A DNA stretch of 44,774 bases, from contig JAFMIA010000017.1 of assembly GCA_017854255.1 (NCBI GenBank), positions 2,393 through 47,166 of the forward strand, read 5' to 3'. The notes beneath the pieces were generated by a model, which saw nothing but the letters and a program-made list of their open reading frames with translations, searched no databases and was not told the DNA's origin. The position numbers and the translations under genes were made by a program. The first letter of the stretch is position 1; the number at the start of each line of letters is the position of its first letter. The stretch comes from Pseudomonadales bacterium. Its GTDB lineage: Bacteria > Pseudomonadota > Gammaproteobacteria > Pseudomonadales > Azotimanducaceae. Positions 8,782 through 16,590 of this stretch are shown here, piece by piece.

Positions 8782-10194
8782 ATGAATCAACAAGCGCTGT
8801 GGGCCTGGTCTGCCCTGGAGATCCGAGATGCCGTGCGATGCAAAGCCATTTCAGCAACGGCAGTCGTCACAGCGCACTTAGATCGGATCAATGCCATCAA
8901 TCCCCAGATCAATGCGATCGTCACCTTGGTCCCGGAACTTGCCCTGGCTCAAGCGCACGCGATCGATGCGGCAATTGGCCGAGGTGAAACCCTAGGACCA
9001 CTCGCGGGCGTGCCCGTTGCCCACAAAGATCTCACCTTAACCCAAGGCATTCGAACCACCTTCGGCTCGGCGCTTTTCGCCGATTTTGTCCCAACCCAGG
9101 ATGCAGAAATTGTGGCTCGAATGAAAGCGGCTGGCGCCGTCACACTTGGCAAAACCAACACGCCTGAATGGGGTGCGGGCTCGCAAACCTTTAACGACAT
9201 TTTTGGTGTTACCCGAAACCCTTATGATCGATCAAAAACCGCAGGCGGTAGTTCCGGTGGCGCAGCGGCAGCCCTCGCCGCGCGCTTAGTGCCACTTTGC
9301 GACGGGACGGACTTAGGCGGATCGCTGAGAAACCCCGCCAGCTTTTGCAATGTTGTGGGCTTTAGAACAACCCCTGGCCGGGTGCCGATCGTCCCCTCAG
9401 AAAATCCCGAGGATCCCCTGCTGATTGCCGGACCCATGGCGAGAACGGTCGATGATTGTGCCCTCCTGCTCAGCGTGATCAGTGGCGCGCATGAACACGC
9501 GCCGCTATCAAAGCTCACTGAGCAGTTCTTTGAACCGCCGATCAAAGCAGGCGCTGGTGCCTTAAAAATCGCATTCAGCGCTGACTTTTCAGGCCAAATC
9601 CCGATTGATCCGGAGGTCGTCGATTGCATCAATGACACCCGCGATTTTTTCAACCAACTCGGTTGCGAGGTCATCGATTATTGCCCTGACCTATCCGGGG
9701 CAAACGACACCTTTCATATTCTAAGAGCGAGCTCGTTTGCCCGTCGCCACGGCAAAGGCGTTCGACGCAACCCGCGCGATTATAAGCAGACCATCGTTTG
9801 GAATGTTGAGGCTGGCCTTGCCCTTACCAAAACGGACATCCAACGCGCCCTGCAACAACAAGCCGTGGTCATCGAGCGGTTTAGGGTGTTTTTTGAGCAC
9901 TATGATTTTCTCGTGACGCCAGTCGTCCAAGTGCCACCATTCGACGCAGCGCTTGAATATGTTACCGAGATTAATGGCCAGCCAATGCAAACCTACATCC
10001 AGTGGATGCAATCGTGTTCTATCTTCTCTGTAACCGGCCTACCCGCTTTATCGTTACCCGCCGGATTCACCTCACTCGGTTTACCCGTTGGCCTGCAAAT
10101 CATTGGCAAACCGCGTGCTGACCTCGCCGTCTTGCAATTGGCCAAAGCATTCGAGACGATCAATCCCATTTGGCAGCGCGCGCCCGTTTTTTAA
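8782..10194 (+). CDS. Amidase signature family hydrolase
   Basis: Ser-cisSer-Lys amidase. The catalytic Lys lies in PVAHKDLTLT (about residue 82), the cis-Ser in AGGSSGGAAAALAA (about 157) and the nucleophile in GTDLGGSLRNPASFCNVVGFR (about 181). 470 residues fits the stand-alone amidases; the C-terminus TGLPALSLPAGFTSLGLPVGLQIIG is family-typical. No gatC or gatB is near, so a tRNA amidotransferase role is unlikely. The threonine synthase-like gene begins about 38 bases downstream on the same strand, suggesting an operon handling nitrogenous compounds. Substrate unknown. Confidence 0.92.
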   Translation: MNQQALWAWSALEIRDAVRCKAISATAVVTAHLDRINAINPQINAIVTLVPELALAQAHAIDAAIGRGETLGPLAGVPVAHKDLTLTQGIRTTFGSALFADFVPTQDAEIVARMKAAGAVTLGKTNTPEWGAGSQTFNDIFGVTRNPYDRSKTAGGSSGGAAAALAARLVPLCDGTDLGGSLRNPASFCNVVGFRTTPGRVPIVPSENPEDPLLIAGPMARTVDDCALLLSVISGAHEHAPLSKLTEQFFEPPIKAGAGALKIAFSADFSGQIPIDPEVVDCINDTRDFFNQLGCEVIDYCPDLSGANDTFHILRASSFARRHGKGVRRNPRDYKQTIVWNVEAGLALTKTDIQRALQQQAVVIERFRVFFEHYDFLVTPVVQVPPFDAALEYVTEINGQPMQTYIQWMQSCSIFSVTGLPALSLPAGFTSLGLPVGLQIIGKPRADLAVLQLAKAFETINPIWQRAPVF

Positions 10195-10232
10195 AAACGG
10201 CCCACCCATTGCCCACAACCCGGAGCCAAGCC

Positions 10233-11459
10233 TTGTCCACCCATACCCTGCCCATAGAAAATTTTGTCACACACCTCGAATGTAGTCAGACGGGCAAGCA
10301 CTATCGACGCAATACCCAGCTCAACCTGTCAGACGTTGGCAAGCCCCTCTTGGTCCGATATGACCTCAAAGCCATCAAAGCGGCTGTCTCCCCAGCCATT
10401 CTTAACCAGCGACCCCAAGATCTCTGGCGCTATCAAGAGTTATTACCACTCACCCAAGCACCCATCTCGCTGGGCGAATCCGTTACCCCATTACTTTCTT
10501 GCCAATACCTGGCTCGCGCCCTCGACCTTGGCGAGGTCCTGATCAAAGACGAGGGCCGATTACCGACCGGTAGTTTTAAAGCCCGCGGGATTGCAATGGC
10601 CGTTAATCTCGCTAAAAGCCTAGGGGTGCAGCGGATGGCCATTCCAACCAATGGTAATGCGGGTGCGGCGCTCGCAGCCTATTGTGCGGCGGCGCAGATC
10701 GAGGCCATTTGTTTTTGTCCTGATGACACGCCCCAAGTGAACCTGCAGGAGATGGCTTATTACGGCGCAAAAACATTCCGGGTGAAGGGCCTGATCAATG
10801 ATTGTGGCAAGTTGGTCAAACAAGGCGCCGATCAGGGTCTTTGGTTTGATACCGCAACGCTTAAGGAGCCTTACCGAATCGAAGGTAAAAAAACGATGGG
10901 ATTGGAACTCGCGGAGCAACTGAACTGGATCCTGCCCGATGCGATCTTCTATCCAACCGGCGGCGGCACCGGTCTCATTGGGATGTGGAAAGCCTTTGCT
11001 GAACTCGAAGCCCTAGGCTGGATTGATTCCCGCCGGCCAAAAATGATTGCCGTTCAAGCAGATACCTGTGCCCCCATCGTCAAAGCCTTTCATACCGGGG
11101 CCGACCATGCTGAACTCTGGCCAGAGGCGCAAACCATTGCCTCCGGTATTCGGGTTCCCATTGCCATTGGCGACTTTCTTATTCTCAAAGCCCTCCGTGA
11201 GAGCCAAGGCACCGCCATCGCCGTGACGGACGAGGAAATCCTTGAGAGCCAAAAAAATCTGGCCAAGCAGACCGGCATATTACTGTGTCCAGAAGGTGCT
11301 GCAACCGCGGCGGCCTTAATCAAGGCGCGTCAAAACGGGACAATTACAATCGATGCCAAGGTCGTTCTGTTCAATTGCGCATCGGGCCTCAAATACCCAA
11401 TGCCGGGGCTGGTGCAGACCTTTGAGCCAGGCCAGGATATCGCAACCGTCCTCGATTGA
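10233..11459 (+). CDS. Threonine synthase-like PLP-dependent lyase
   Basis: Fold-type II PLP enzyme. The cofactor Lys is in LPTGSFKARGIAMA, the phosphate and substrate loops are PTNGNAGAALAAYCAAA and YPTGGGTGLIGMWKA, and the N-terminal LECSQTGKHYRRNTQ resembles the short metal-ribbon-like start of many threonine synthases. I chose TTG 10233, behind GGAG at 10222-10225; the longer open frame from 10170 overlaps the amidase end and adds no family-like sequence. That gives about 408 residues. The gene stands alone, without homoserine kinase or homoserine dehydrogenase, next to an amidase, so a catabolic or diaminopropionate-type role is possible instead of threonine synthesis. Confidence 0.8.
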   Translation: MSTHTLPIENFVTHLECSQTGKHYRRNTQLNLSDVGKPLLVRYDLKAIKAAVSPAILNQRPQDLWRYQELLPLTQAPISLGESVTPLLSCQYLARALDLGEVLIKDEGRLPTGSFKARGIAMAVNLAKSLGVQRMAIPTNGNAGAALAAYCAAAQIEAICFCPDDTPQVNLQEMAYYGAKTFRVKGLINDCGKLVKQGADQGLWFDTATLKEPYRIEGKKTMGLELAEQLNWILPDAIFYPTGGGTGLIGMWKAFAELEALGWIDSRRPKMIAVQADTCAPIVKAFHTGADHAELWPEAQTIASGIRVPIAIGDFLILKALRESQGTAIAVTDEEILESQKNLAKQTGILLCPEGAATAAALIKARQNGTITIDAKVVLFNCASGLKYPMPGLVQTFEPGQDIATVLD

Positions 11460-11594
11460 GGCCCTTAAGATCGTGGCGCGGGTAACAAAATGATCTTGAC
11501 CTATAATTAGAACGATACCCTTCTTCTAAACCAACTCCAACAGTCACCGTCAAAGCCGCTTTTAGTTGCAACCCAAGCGGCCCAGTGTAAGATA

Positions 11595-11687
11595 GCGTCC
11601 ACCTTAGGGGTGGTCCTCGGACCTGAGATGCGCCTGGCGCGAACCCTAGAACCTGATCCGGATCATACCGGCGTAGGAAAAGGACGC
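11595..11687 (+). promoter_or_regulatory. TPP (THI element) riboswitch
   Basis: The hallmarks of the thiamine pyrophosphate aptamer are present in order: TTAGGGGTG, CTGAGATG, and then GAACCTGATCCGGATCATACCGGCGTAGG with its conserved pyrophosphate-side core. The closing stem P1 is GCGTCC (11595-11600) with GGACGC (11682-11687). It precedes a TonB-dependent receptor, a YkoF-like protein and a PnuT-like permease, consistent with thiamine uptake control. Confidence 0.97.
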
Positions 11688-11694
11688 ATCAACG

Positions 11695-11740
11695 GTCTCC
11701 CTTCGTCGCCTCTGGATTGTCTTGCTGTTTAACTGGAGAC
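11695..11740 (+). promoter_or_regulatory. SD-sequestering hairpin (TPP riboswitch expression platform)
   Basis: GTCTCC (11695-11700), just after the aptamer, is the perfect complement of GGAGAC (11735-11740), which contains the ribosome binding site of the receptor gene (ATG 11746). Pairing would mask the site. There is no U-run, so translational rather than transcriptional control is the simplest reading. Confidence 0.65.
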
Positions 11741-11745
11741 TTAAC

Positions 11746-13788
11746 ATGCGTGGACTGCTTTACCTACTCGCCTTCCTGGGCGGACTACCGATTACTGCCC
11801 TGGCTGAGGAAATGCCTGAGATCACAGTAACCGCTGAGTTTAGACCGAGTAACGATATCGAAACCTTGACCAGTGTCACGGTCCTGAATGATAGCGAGCA
11901 AGCGGCGCGCGGCGCGTCCCACCTAGAAGACCTCCTTGGCCTCGTTCCCAATCTGAACTTCGCAAGCGGCGCGTCTCGGGCGCGTTTTTTTCAAATAAGA
12001 GGTATCGGCGAGCGCAGTCAATTTAGCGATCCAATCAATCCATCGGTTGGGATCATGATCGACGGTATGGATTTCAGTAATATGGGCACGATTGCCCATT
12101 TGACGGACCTTGATCAGATCGAGGTCTTACGAGGGCCCCAAGGCACCCGTTTTGGCGCCAACGGCCTGGCCGGATTAATCGCCATCAAATCCAGAGACCC
12201 CGAACCGATTGCATCGGCTCGAATCAAGGCCAGTCTCGCAAGCTTTTCGGGGCGCAATCTCACCGCCACGCTCAACCAGCCCCTGAGTGACGAAACGCTG
12301 GTCCGACTCAGCCTCAGCAAGGAAACCGCCAATGGCCTGTATCGAAACCAACATCTGAATAAAGACGATACCAACGGCATCAATGAAACCCATGCGCGAT
12401 TAAAAATATTGAACACCGGCGCCAACTACGAGGCGCTTGTGACCTTGCTACATGCGAACGTCAATAATGGTTTCGATGCTTTCAGCCTGGATAACACCGT
12501 AAACACCCTGTCAGATGAACCCGGCTTCGATCGGCAAAAAACCAATGCGTTGGCGGCGCGACTAACCCTTAGCCTTGACAAAATTCGACTCGAAATGTTG
12601 GGCACGCTGAGCCAATCGGAACTGGGTTATGGCTATGACGAAGACTGGAGCTTTGTCGGCATCCACCCCTATGGCTACCAATCTACGGATCACTACCTGC
12701 GCGATAGATCGCATCAAGCATTGGAGATTAGGCTTCTGCCAAAAGCGGTGGGCGAGGCGTTTAATGAACGCGGCGACTGGGTCATCGGCCTGTATCGAAC
12801 CCAACAGGGCACGGAACTGACCCGCCTGTATACCTTTGCACCGGGACCTTACACCAGTGACTACCAAAATGATGCGACCGCCCTCTATGCGGAACTCGAT
12901 TTCAATCTGAGCGACAAACTCCGCTGGAATAGCGGCGCGCGGATTGAGCGTCGCAGCCGCACCTTTAGTGACTCGCTTGCCGCGGCGTTCAATCCAACGG
13001 AGACGCTTTGGGGCGGCCGAATCGGCCTGCAGTACCACCTCCGGTCGACGGCAAATCTCTACCTTCGGGTCAGCCGCGGGTTCAAAGCCGGCGGCTTTAA
13101 CACCGATGGCACCCTTAACCCCGAACTCTTAGAGTACGACGCCGAATCGCTTATCGAAACTGAGCTTGGCTTCAAAACCACCTTCGCCGCAACCCGGCTA
13201 AAACTTGCCCTATTTCGAGCCGATCGCCGAGATCAACAGATTAAAAGCTCATTCGTTCGTCCCAGATCTGATGGTAGTACGGAATTTGTCGACTTCGTCG
13301 GCAATGCCGCAGAAGGCGTCAATCAGGGTATCGAAGTCGAGCTAGAGCACCAACTTTCGAATGCCTTTAGCGTCCGAGTTGCTGGCGGCCTACTCGATAC
13401 GGTGTTTACCCAATTCATTAATGAGTTTGGTGAGGATCTGGGCGGTCGAGACCAAGCCCAAGCACCTCGATACACTGGGAGTGTTGCGCTCAACTATCAG
13501 GCGGCATCAACCTTTTTTAACCTCAGCATCGATGCGAAAGATGATTATTACTTCTCTGATCGACATGCGGTTAAAAGCCGAGCCTACACTACGGCCAACG
13601 CAGCCTTTGGTCTAAAAAAACAAGCCTGGGAACTCACATTTTGGGGGCGCAATCTAACGGATCAAACAATCTTGACCCGAGGTTTTGGGAGCTTCGGTAA
13701 TGATCCTCGAAAAGACTACCTCACCGAACCCTATTATCAATTCGGCTCACCCAGGACCCTAGGGGTCACCCTCGCTTTTGAGCCGTAA
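11746..13788 (+). CDS. TonB-dependent outer-membrane receptor, probably for thiamine
   Basis: Ligand-gated porin drawing energy from TonB. I chose ATG 11746 because GGAG (11735-11738) lies seven bases upstream; a TTG at 11722 is in frame but lies inside the riboswitch platform. The signal peptide MRGLLYLLAFLGGLPITALA is followed by a TonB-box-like EITVTAE. The plug carries FQIRGIGERSQF, GIMIDGMDFS and IEVLRGPQGTRFGANGLAGLI, and the beta-barrel fills the rest to GVTLAFEP (680 residues). The TPP riboswitch and downstream YkoF- and PnuT-like genes point to thiamine or its phosphates; the receptor itself would not reveal the ligand. Confidence 0.93.
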   Translation: MRGLLYLLAFLGGLPITALAEEMPEITVTAEFRPSNDIETLTSVTVLNDSEQAARGASHLEDLLGLVPNLNFASGASRARFFQIRGIGERSQFSDPINPSVGIMIDGMDFSNMGTIAHLTDLDQIEVLRGPQGTRFGANGLAGLIAIKSRDPEPIASARIKASLASFSGRNLTATLNQPLSDETLVRLSLSKETANGLYRNQHLNKDDTNGINETHARLKILNTGANYEALVTLLHANVNNGFDAFSLDNTVNTLSDEPGFDRQKTNALAARLTLSLDKIRLEMLGTLSQSELGYGYDEDWSFVGIHPYGYQSTDHYLRDRSHQALEIRLLPKAVGEAFNERGDWVIGLYRTQQGTELTRLYTFAPGPYTSDYQNDATALYAELDFNLSDKLRWNSGARIERRSRTFSDSLAAAFNPTETLWGGRIGLQYHLRSTANLYLRVSRGFKAGGFNTDGTLNPELLEYDAESLIETELGFKTTFAATRLKLALFRADRRDQQIKSSFVRPRSDGSTEFVDFVGNAAEGVNQGIEVELEHQLSNAFSVRVAGGLLDTVFTQFINEFGEDLGGRDQAQAPRYTGSVALNYQAASTFFNLSIDAKDDYYFSDRHAVKSRAYTTANAAFGLKKQAWELTFWGRNLTDQTILTRGFGSFGNDPRKDYLTEPYYQFGSPRTLGVTLAFEP

Positions 13789-14099
13789 TGACTGAACCGA
13801 ATGAAGACGCAACAGACTCGCTAAAAAGGCGCCAACCCATGAAGGCCAGCATCGATATCAGTTTGTATCCGTTGAACCAGGATTATCTTCCAGCCATTGA
13901 TGCTTTCATCAAAGCGCTAAAGCAGTATCCAGACATCGACGTTGTTGAAAATGATTTGACCACTCAAATTTTCGGAGATTTTGACGTGCTGATGGCCTGC
14001 TTACAAACGGAAATTCGGGGCAGCTTCCTTGAATTTGGACAAGGCGTTTTCACCTTAAAAGTGCTAAAAGAGGATTTGAGACGGACCCAACATGACTGA
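13788..14099 (+). CDS. YkoF/thiamine-binding domain protein
   Basis: A small (103 residue) protein whose core ASIDISLYPLNQDYLPAID and TTQIFGDFDVLMACL matches the thiamine/HMP-binding YkoF-like ferredoxin fold. It has no signal peptide, so it is probably cytoplasmic. Its ATG overlaps the receptor stop (TAATG); an internal ATG at 13839, which begins directly at the conserved core (86 residues), is an equally good start. Its end overlaps the next gene by eight bases. Likely role: binding incoming thiamine or a precursor next to the permease. The ligand is inferred from the riboswitch and neighbours. Confidence 0.8.
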   Translation: MTEPNEDATDSLKRRQPMKASIDISLYPLNQDYLPAIDAFIKALKQYPDIDVVENDLTTQIFGDFDVLMACLQTEIRGSFLEFGQGVFTLKVLKEDLRRTQHD

Positions 14100-14694
14100 G
14101 GTGCTCGAGCAATTTCTGAATGAACTCTTAGCCAGCTCAGCGCTCGAGATTATGGCCGTGAGCCTCGCTTTGGCTTATCTCATACTGGCAGTGAGAGAAA
14201 ACATTTGGTGTTGGGCGGCGGCGGCAGCCTCGACCATGATCTACCTGTATCTCTTTTTCGATGTCACGTTATACGCTGAGAGCGCCTTGCAGGTGTACTA
14301 CTTAGCAATGGCAGGATACGGCTACTATCAATGGCGACATGGACCAAGGCAAGCCTTTAAACCCATTCGGAAATGGTCGCTAAAACATCACAGCGCCGCA
14401 CTCCTCGCGATCTTCATCACCACCGGATTAGTGGGCGGCCTGCTGACCGAAACCAACAGCCAAGCTCCGTTTCTTGACGCCTTCACGACCTGCAGCAGCT
14501 TGATTGCAACTTACATGGTGACTCAGAAAATATTGGAGAACTGGGGTTATTGGTTTGTTATCGACAGCGCATCGATTGTGCTCTACCTCGACCGAGGCTT
14601 GTACTTTACCGCACTCCTTTTTATGGTGTACTTGGTCATTATCATTTTCGGCTACCTTAGATGGTCTCGCGCGTTAGCGGACCAAACCCAATGA
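14092..14694 (+). CDS. pnuT: PnuT-like thiamine permease (PnuC family)
   Basis: An integral inner-membrane vitamin transporter of about seven helices. The 200 residues include EIMAVSLALAYLILAVRENIWCW, the aromatic motif YYLAMAGYGYYQWRHG (about residues 74-89) typical of the PnuC family, and ENWGYWFVIDSASIVLYLDRGLYFTAL (about 147-173) with the conserved W and N/D positions lining the substrate pocket. PnuC relatives take nicotinamide riboside, PnuX riboflavin and PnuT thiamine; the riboswitch-controlled operon assigns this one to thiamine. It overlaps the preceding gene (ATGACTGA), so translation is likely coupled. Confidence 0.88.
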   Translation: MTEVLEQFLNELLASSALEIMAVSLALAYLILAVRENIWCWAAAAASTMIYLYLFFDVTLYAESALQVYYLAMAGYGYYQWRHGPRQAFKPIRKWSLKHHSAALLAIFITTGLVGGLLTETNSQAPFLDAFTTCSSLIATYMVTQKILENWGYWFVIDSASIVLYLDRGLYFTALLFMVYLVIIIFGYLRWSRALADQTQ

Positions 14695-14715
14695 CACCTC
14701 GTTAGGGGGCGCATT

Positions 14716-15237
14716 ATGACAATAAAGCGACGAGGGACGACATCAGCACTCAAACGTCTGGCCTATGCTCAGCTGCTGGCCATTGGTCTATCGTTAACCC
14801 ACGCAATTCATGCAGCGCCAGCCAGTTCGGCCATGTCTGGATTCGAACCCTTGATCGGCGGCCAATGGGCTCTAGGCAGCACTTATCAAACCTACACCTG
14901 GGGACCGGACCGACAGAGCGTCTTTGGTGAATCTTTTGTGATCCAAAATGGCGAGAAGGCCCTCGGCGCCAAGGGCCTTTGGTACTTTGACCCCGCGTCC
15001 AAGACCATAAAAGGGGTGTTTGTCGCAACCAACATGCCCTTTACGGTATTGCATTACCGATCACACTTCGAGGCAGGCACGCTCATCAGCCAGGTCACGA
15101 GCCTTAACAATCTCGGCACCGAAAATCACTACCAAGAAACAATAAGGGTTACGCAACCTGATGCCTATCTCTGGGAACTGACCGAGGCTGAACCGGCTGG
15201 CAACACGATGAAGGCTGAATTTCATCGAGCACCTTGA
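14716..15237 (+). CDS. Uncharacterised exported protein closing the thiamine operon
   Basis: 173 residues, with a basic N-terminus, hydrophobic core LAYAQLLAIGLSLTHAIHA and a likely cleavage before APASS. The mature part opens with FEPLIGGQWAL and continues with alternating aromatic/glycine strands (GAKGLWYFDPASKTIKGVF), resembling small lipocalin-like or DUF1579-type beta-barrels, but I cannot place it in a named family. It begins 21 bases after pnuT with a strong GGGGG ribosome binding site, so it is probably co-transcribed under the TPP riboswitch. A periplasmic thiamine-related role is possible but unsupported by motifs. Confidence 0.75.
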   Translation: MTIKRRGTTSALKRLAYAQLLAIGLSLTHAIHAAPASSAMSGFEPLIGGQWALGSTYQTYTWGPDRQSVFGESFVIQNGEKALGAKGLWYFDPASKTIKGVFVATNMPFTVLHYRSHFEAGTLISQVTSLNNLGTENHYQETIRVTQPDAYLWELTEAEPAGNTMKAEFHRAP

Positions 15238-15429
15238 TGTTGTTTGGCTCAGGCGATTACCACGGATTGCTCGCTTTGCGGTCTTAACTAAACGACCTGC
15301 GGTCGTCTTTTCCCCTAATCTACTGGCTAATCTGCACCGTCTTTTTTAGGCAAGTGCACCCTTTGATTGCTGGGTCATCGCTGGATCATCGCTGGGTACT
15401 CGACTTTTTTAAAATCGCCATTCACAAGC

Positions 15430-15457
15430 AAAAAAAGGGCGCCTAGGCGCCCTTTCT
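15430..15457. terminator. Bidirectional intrinsic terminator
   Basis: GGGCGCC-TA-GGCGCCC (15437-15452) is a perfect GC-rich inverted repeat flanked by A6-7 on the left and TTTCTT on the right. On the minus strand it ends the TorF-like gene 26 bases after its stop with a U-run; on the plus strand it can end the thiamine operon. Confidence 0.85.
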
Positions 15458-15482
15458 TAACCACAACCTGCGTGACCAATCC

Positions 15483-16118
15483 TTAGAAGGATTTGCCGAT
15501 GGAGAAGACCAGTGCCTGGCTCTCACTATCTGCCTGGTCGCCCAAATCATCGGAGAAGATAAACGAAACGCCTAAATCGATATCCGAAACACTTGTGCCG
15601 TAACCCAGTTCAATATAATCACCATCAAAGTCTTTCCCGAAAGAGCCGTAGGTTCCGTAGAGGCCAACCTCGGTCTCAAACCCTACCTCCAAGAAGTCAT
15701 AGTCTGCTGGTGTGCCAAAACCATCCCACTCGCCTGAGGAGTAGCCCAGGCTGAACATGCCGAAGCCCAATCCTAGATTGATTTCCTCGTAAGTATCATC
15801 AAAGTCACCGGTGTAGTAATAACCCGTAAAACCGATGCTCCCGGTTAAACCCGCCTCAGTCTCAAAACCATAGCCGCCATACAGATCCACTTCTAAGCCA
15901 TCACCGACATCCGCAGTCCAAGCACCGGCATAGAAACCATTCGTTTCGATATCAACCCCTGCGCTACCGCTGGATTCCTTCTGCAGAATGCCTCGATAGT
16001 AATATTCACTCGCAAACCCGATATTATAAGAGACGTCTGCAGCGGCTGCGTGGTTGCCCGCAAAGGCGCTCAAGGCTATCAAACTGCTCAACGCGTTCCG
16101 TGTAAAATTTTTCATCAA
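15483..16118 (-). CDS. TorF-family putative porin / outer-membrane protein
   Basis: 211 residues with a clear signal peptide (MKNFTRNALSSLIALSAFAGNHAAAA) and a mature part starting VSYNIGFASEYYYRGILQ. This SEYxxRG start, followed by glycine/aromatic/acidic alternating strands (GFYAGAWTADVGDGLEVDLYGGYGFE) and ending in a Phe (FSIGKSF), matches the proteobacterial TorF/TIGR02001 family of small outer-membrane beta-barrels. Function in the family is not established. It is monocistronic with its own terminator, and the mature protein is strongly acidic. Confidence 0.85.
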   Translation of the reverse strand: MMKNFTRNALSSLIALSAFAGNHAAAADVSYNIGFASEYYYRGILQKESSGSAGVDIETNGFYAGAWTADVGDGLEVDLYGGYGFETEAGLTGSIGFTGYYYTGDFDDTYEEINLGLGFGMFSLGYSSGEWDGFGTPADYDFLEVGFETEVGLYGTYGSFGKDFDGDYIELGYGTSVSDIDLGVSFIFSDDLGDQADSESQALVFSIGKSF

Positions 16119-16590
16119 TTCTCTCCATTTTATTGATTAACTGTTTTATCTCACCCTCTTTAAGGTGAACGAATCAGATCGGCATGAGCGCCTCACGGTT
16201 CCACACGGGTTAATGCAATTGGCAGGCCAACTTTTAAATCAAAGCACTCGCGGGCGTTAATGGTGCAATTACGACGAAATCGGGCGCTTTTGCTCGGCCG
16301 GGCTGTCCGGCGGTGAACCAATTTGAGTCATCTGCCCCAGAATAGCGCACAAGCACGGCTCAACTCGCTTGCAACCTCAATGCCACTCGCGTTACCTTTT
16401 AAAGCGCAGGATGGATAACGCACGACCGGAGTCGTTTCTGCCTGGACGGGCGGCAATGGGCCACCAATATCCGGCAGACGCCAAGCTCAGAAGTCGCCTC
16501 GCCCGAACAAAGCGAGACTTCGGCCTTCGGATTTGCGGCGTCTCTTGGGCCGCCGCGCGATTCTTGCCCTCATCACCGGAGCCATGCCTT
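16119..16590. other. Intergenic region between the TorF-like gene and the acyl-CoA synthetase
   Basis: About 470 bases between divergent genes. The open frame of the synthetase extends back to 16369 but the added part shows no family similarity and reads as low-complexity translation of GC-rich DNA. Apart from the presumed two promoters I see nothing else. Confidence 0.5.

Noticed and set aside
11502-11507. TATAAT as the -10 of the thiamine operon
   Set aside because: No -35 element at proper spacing and no extended -10; kept out as a feature.
16369-16590. N-terminal extension of the acyl-CoA synthetase frame
   Set aside because: No ribosome binding site, no family similarity, and ATG 16591 has both.
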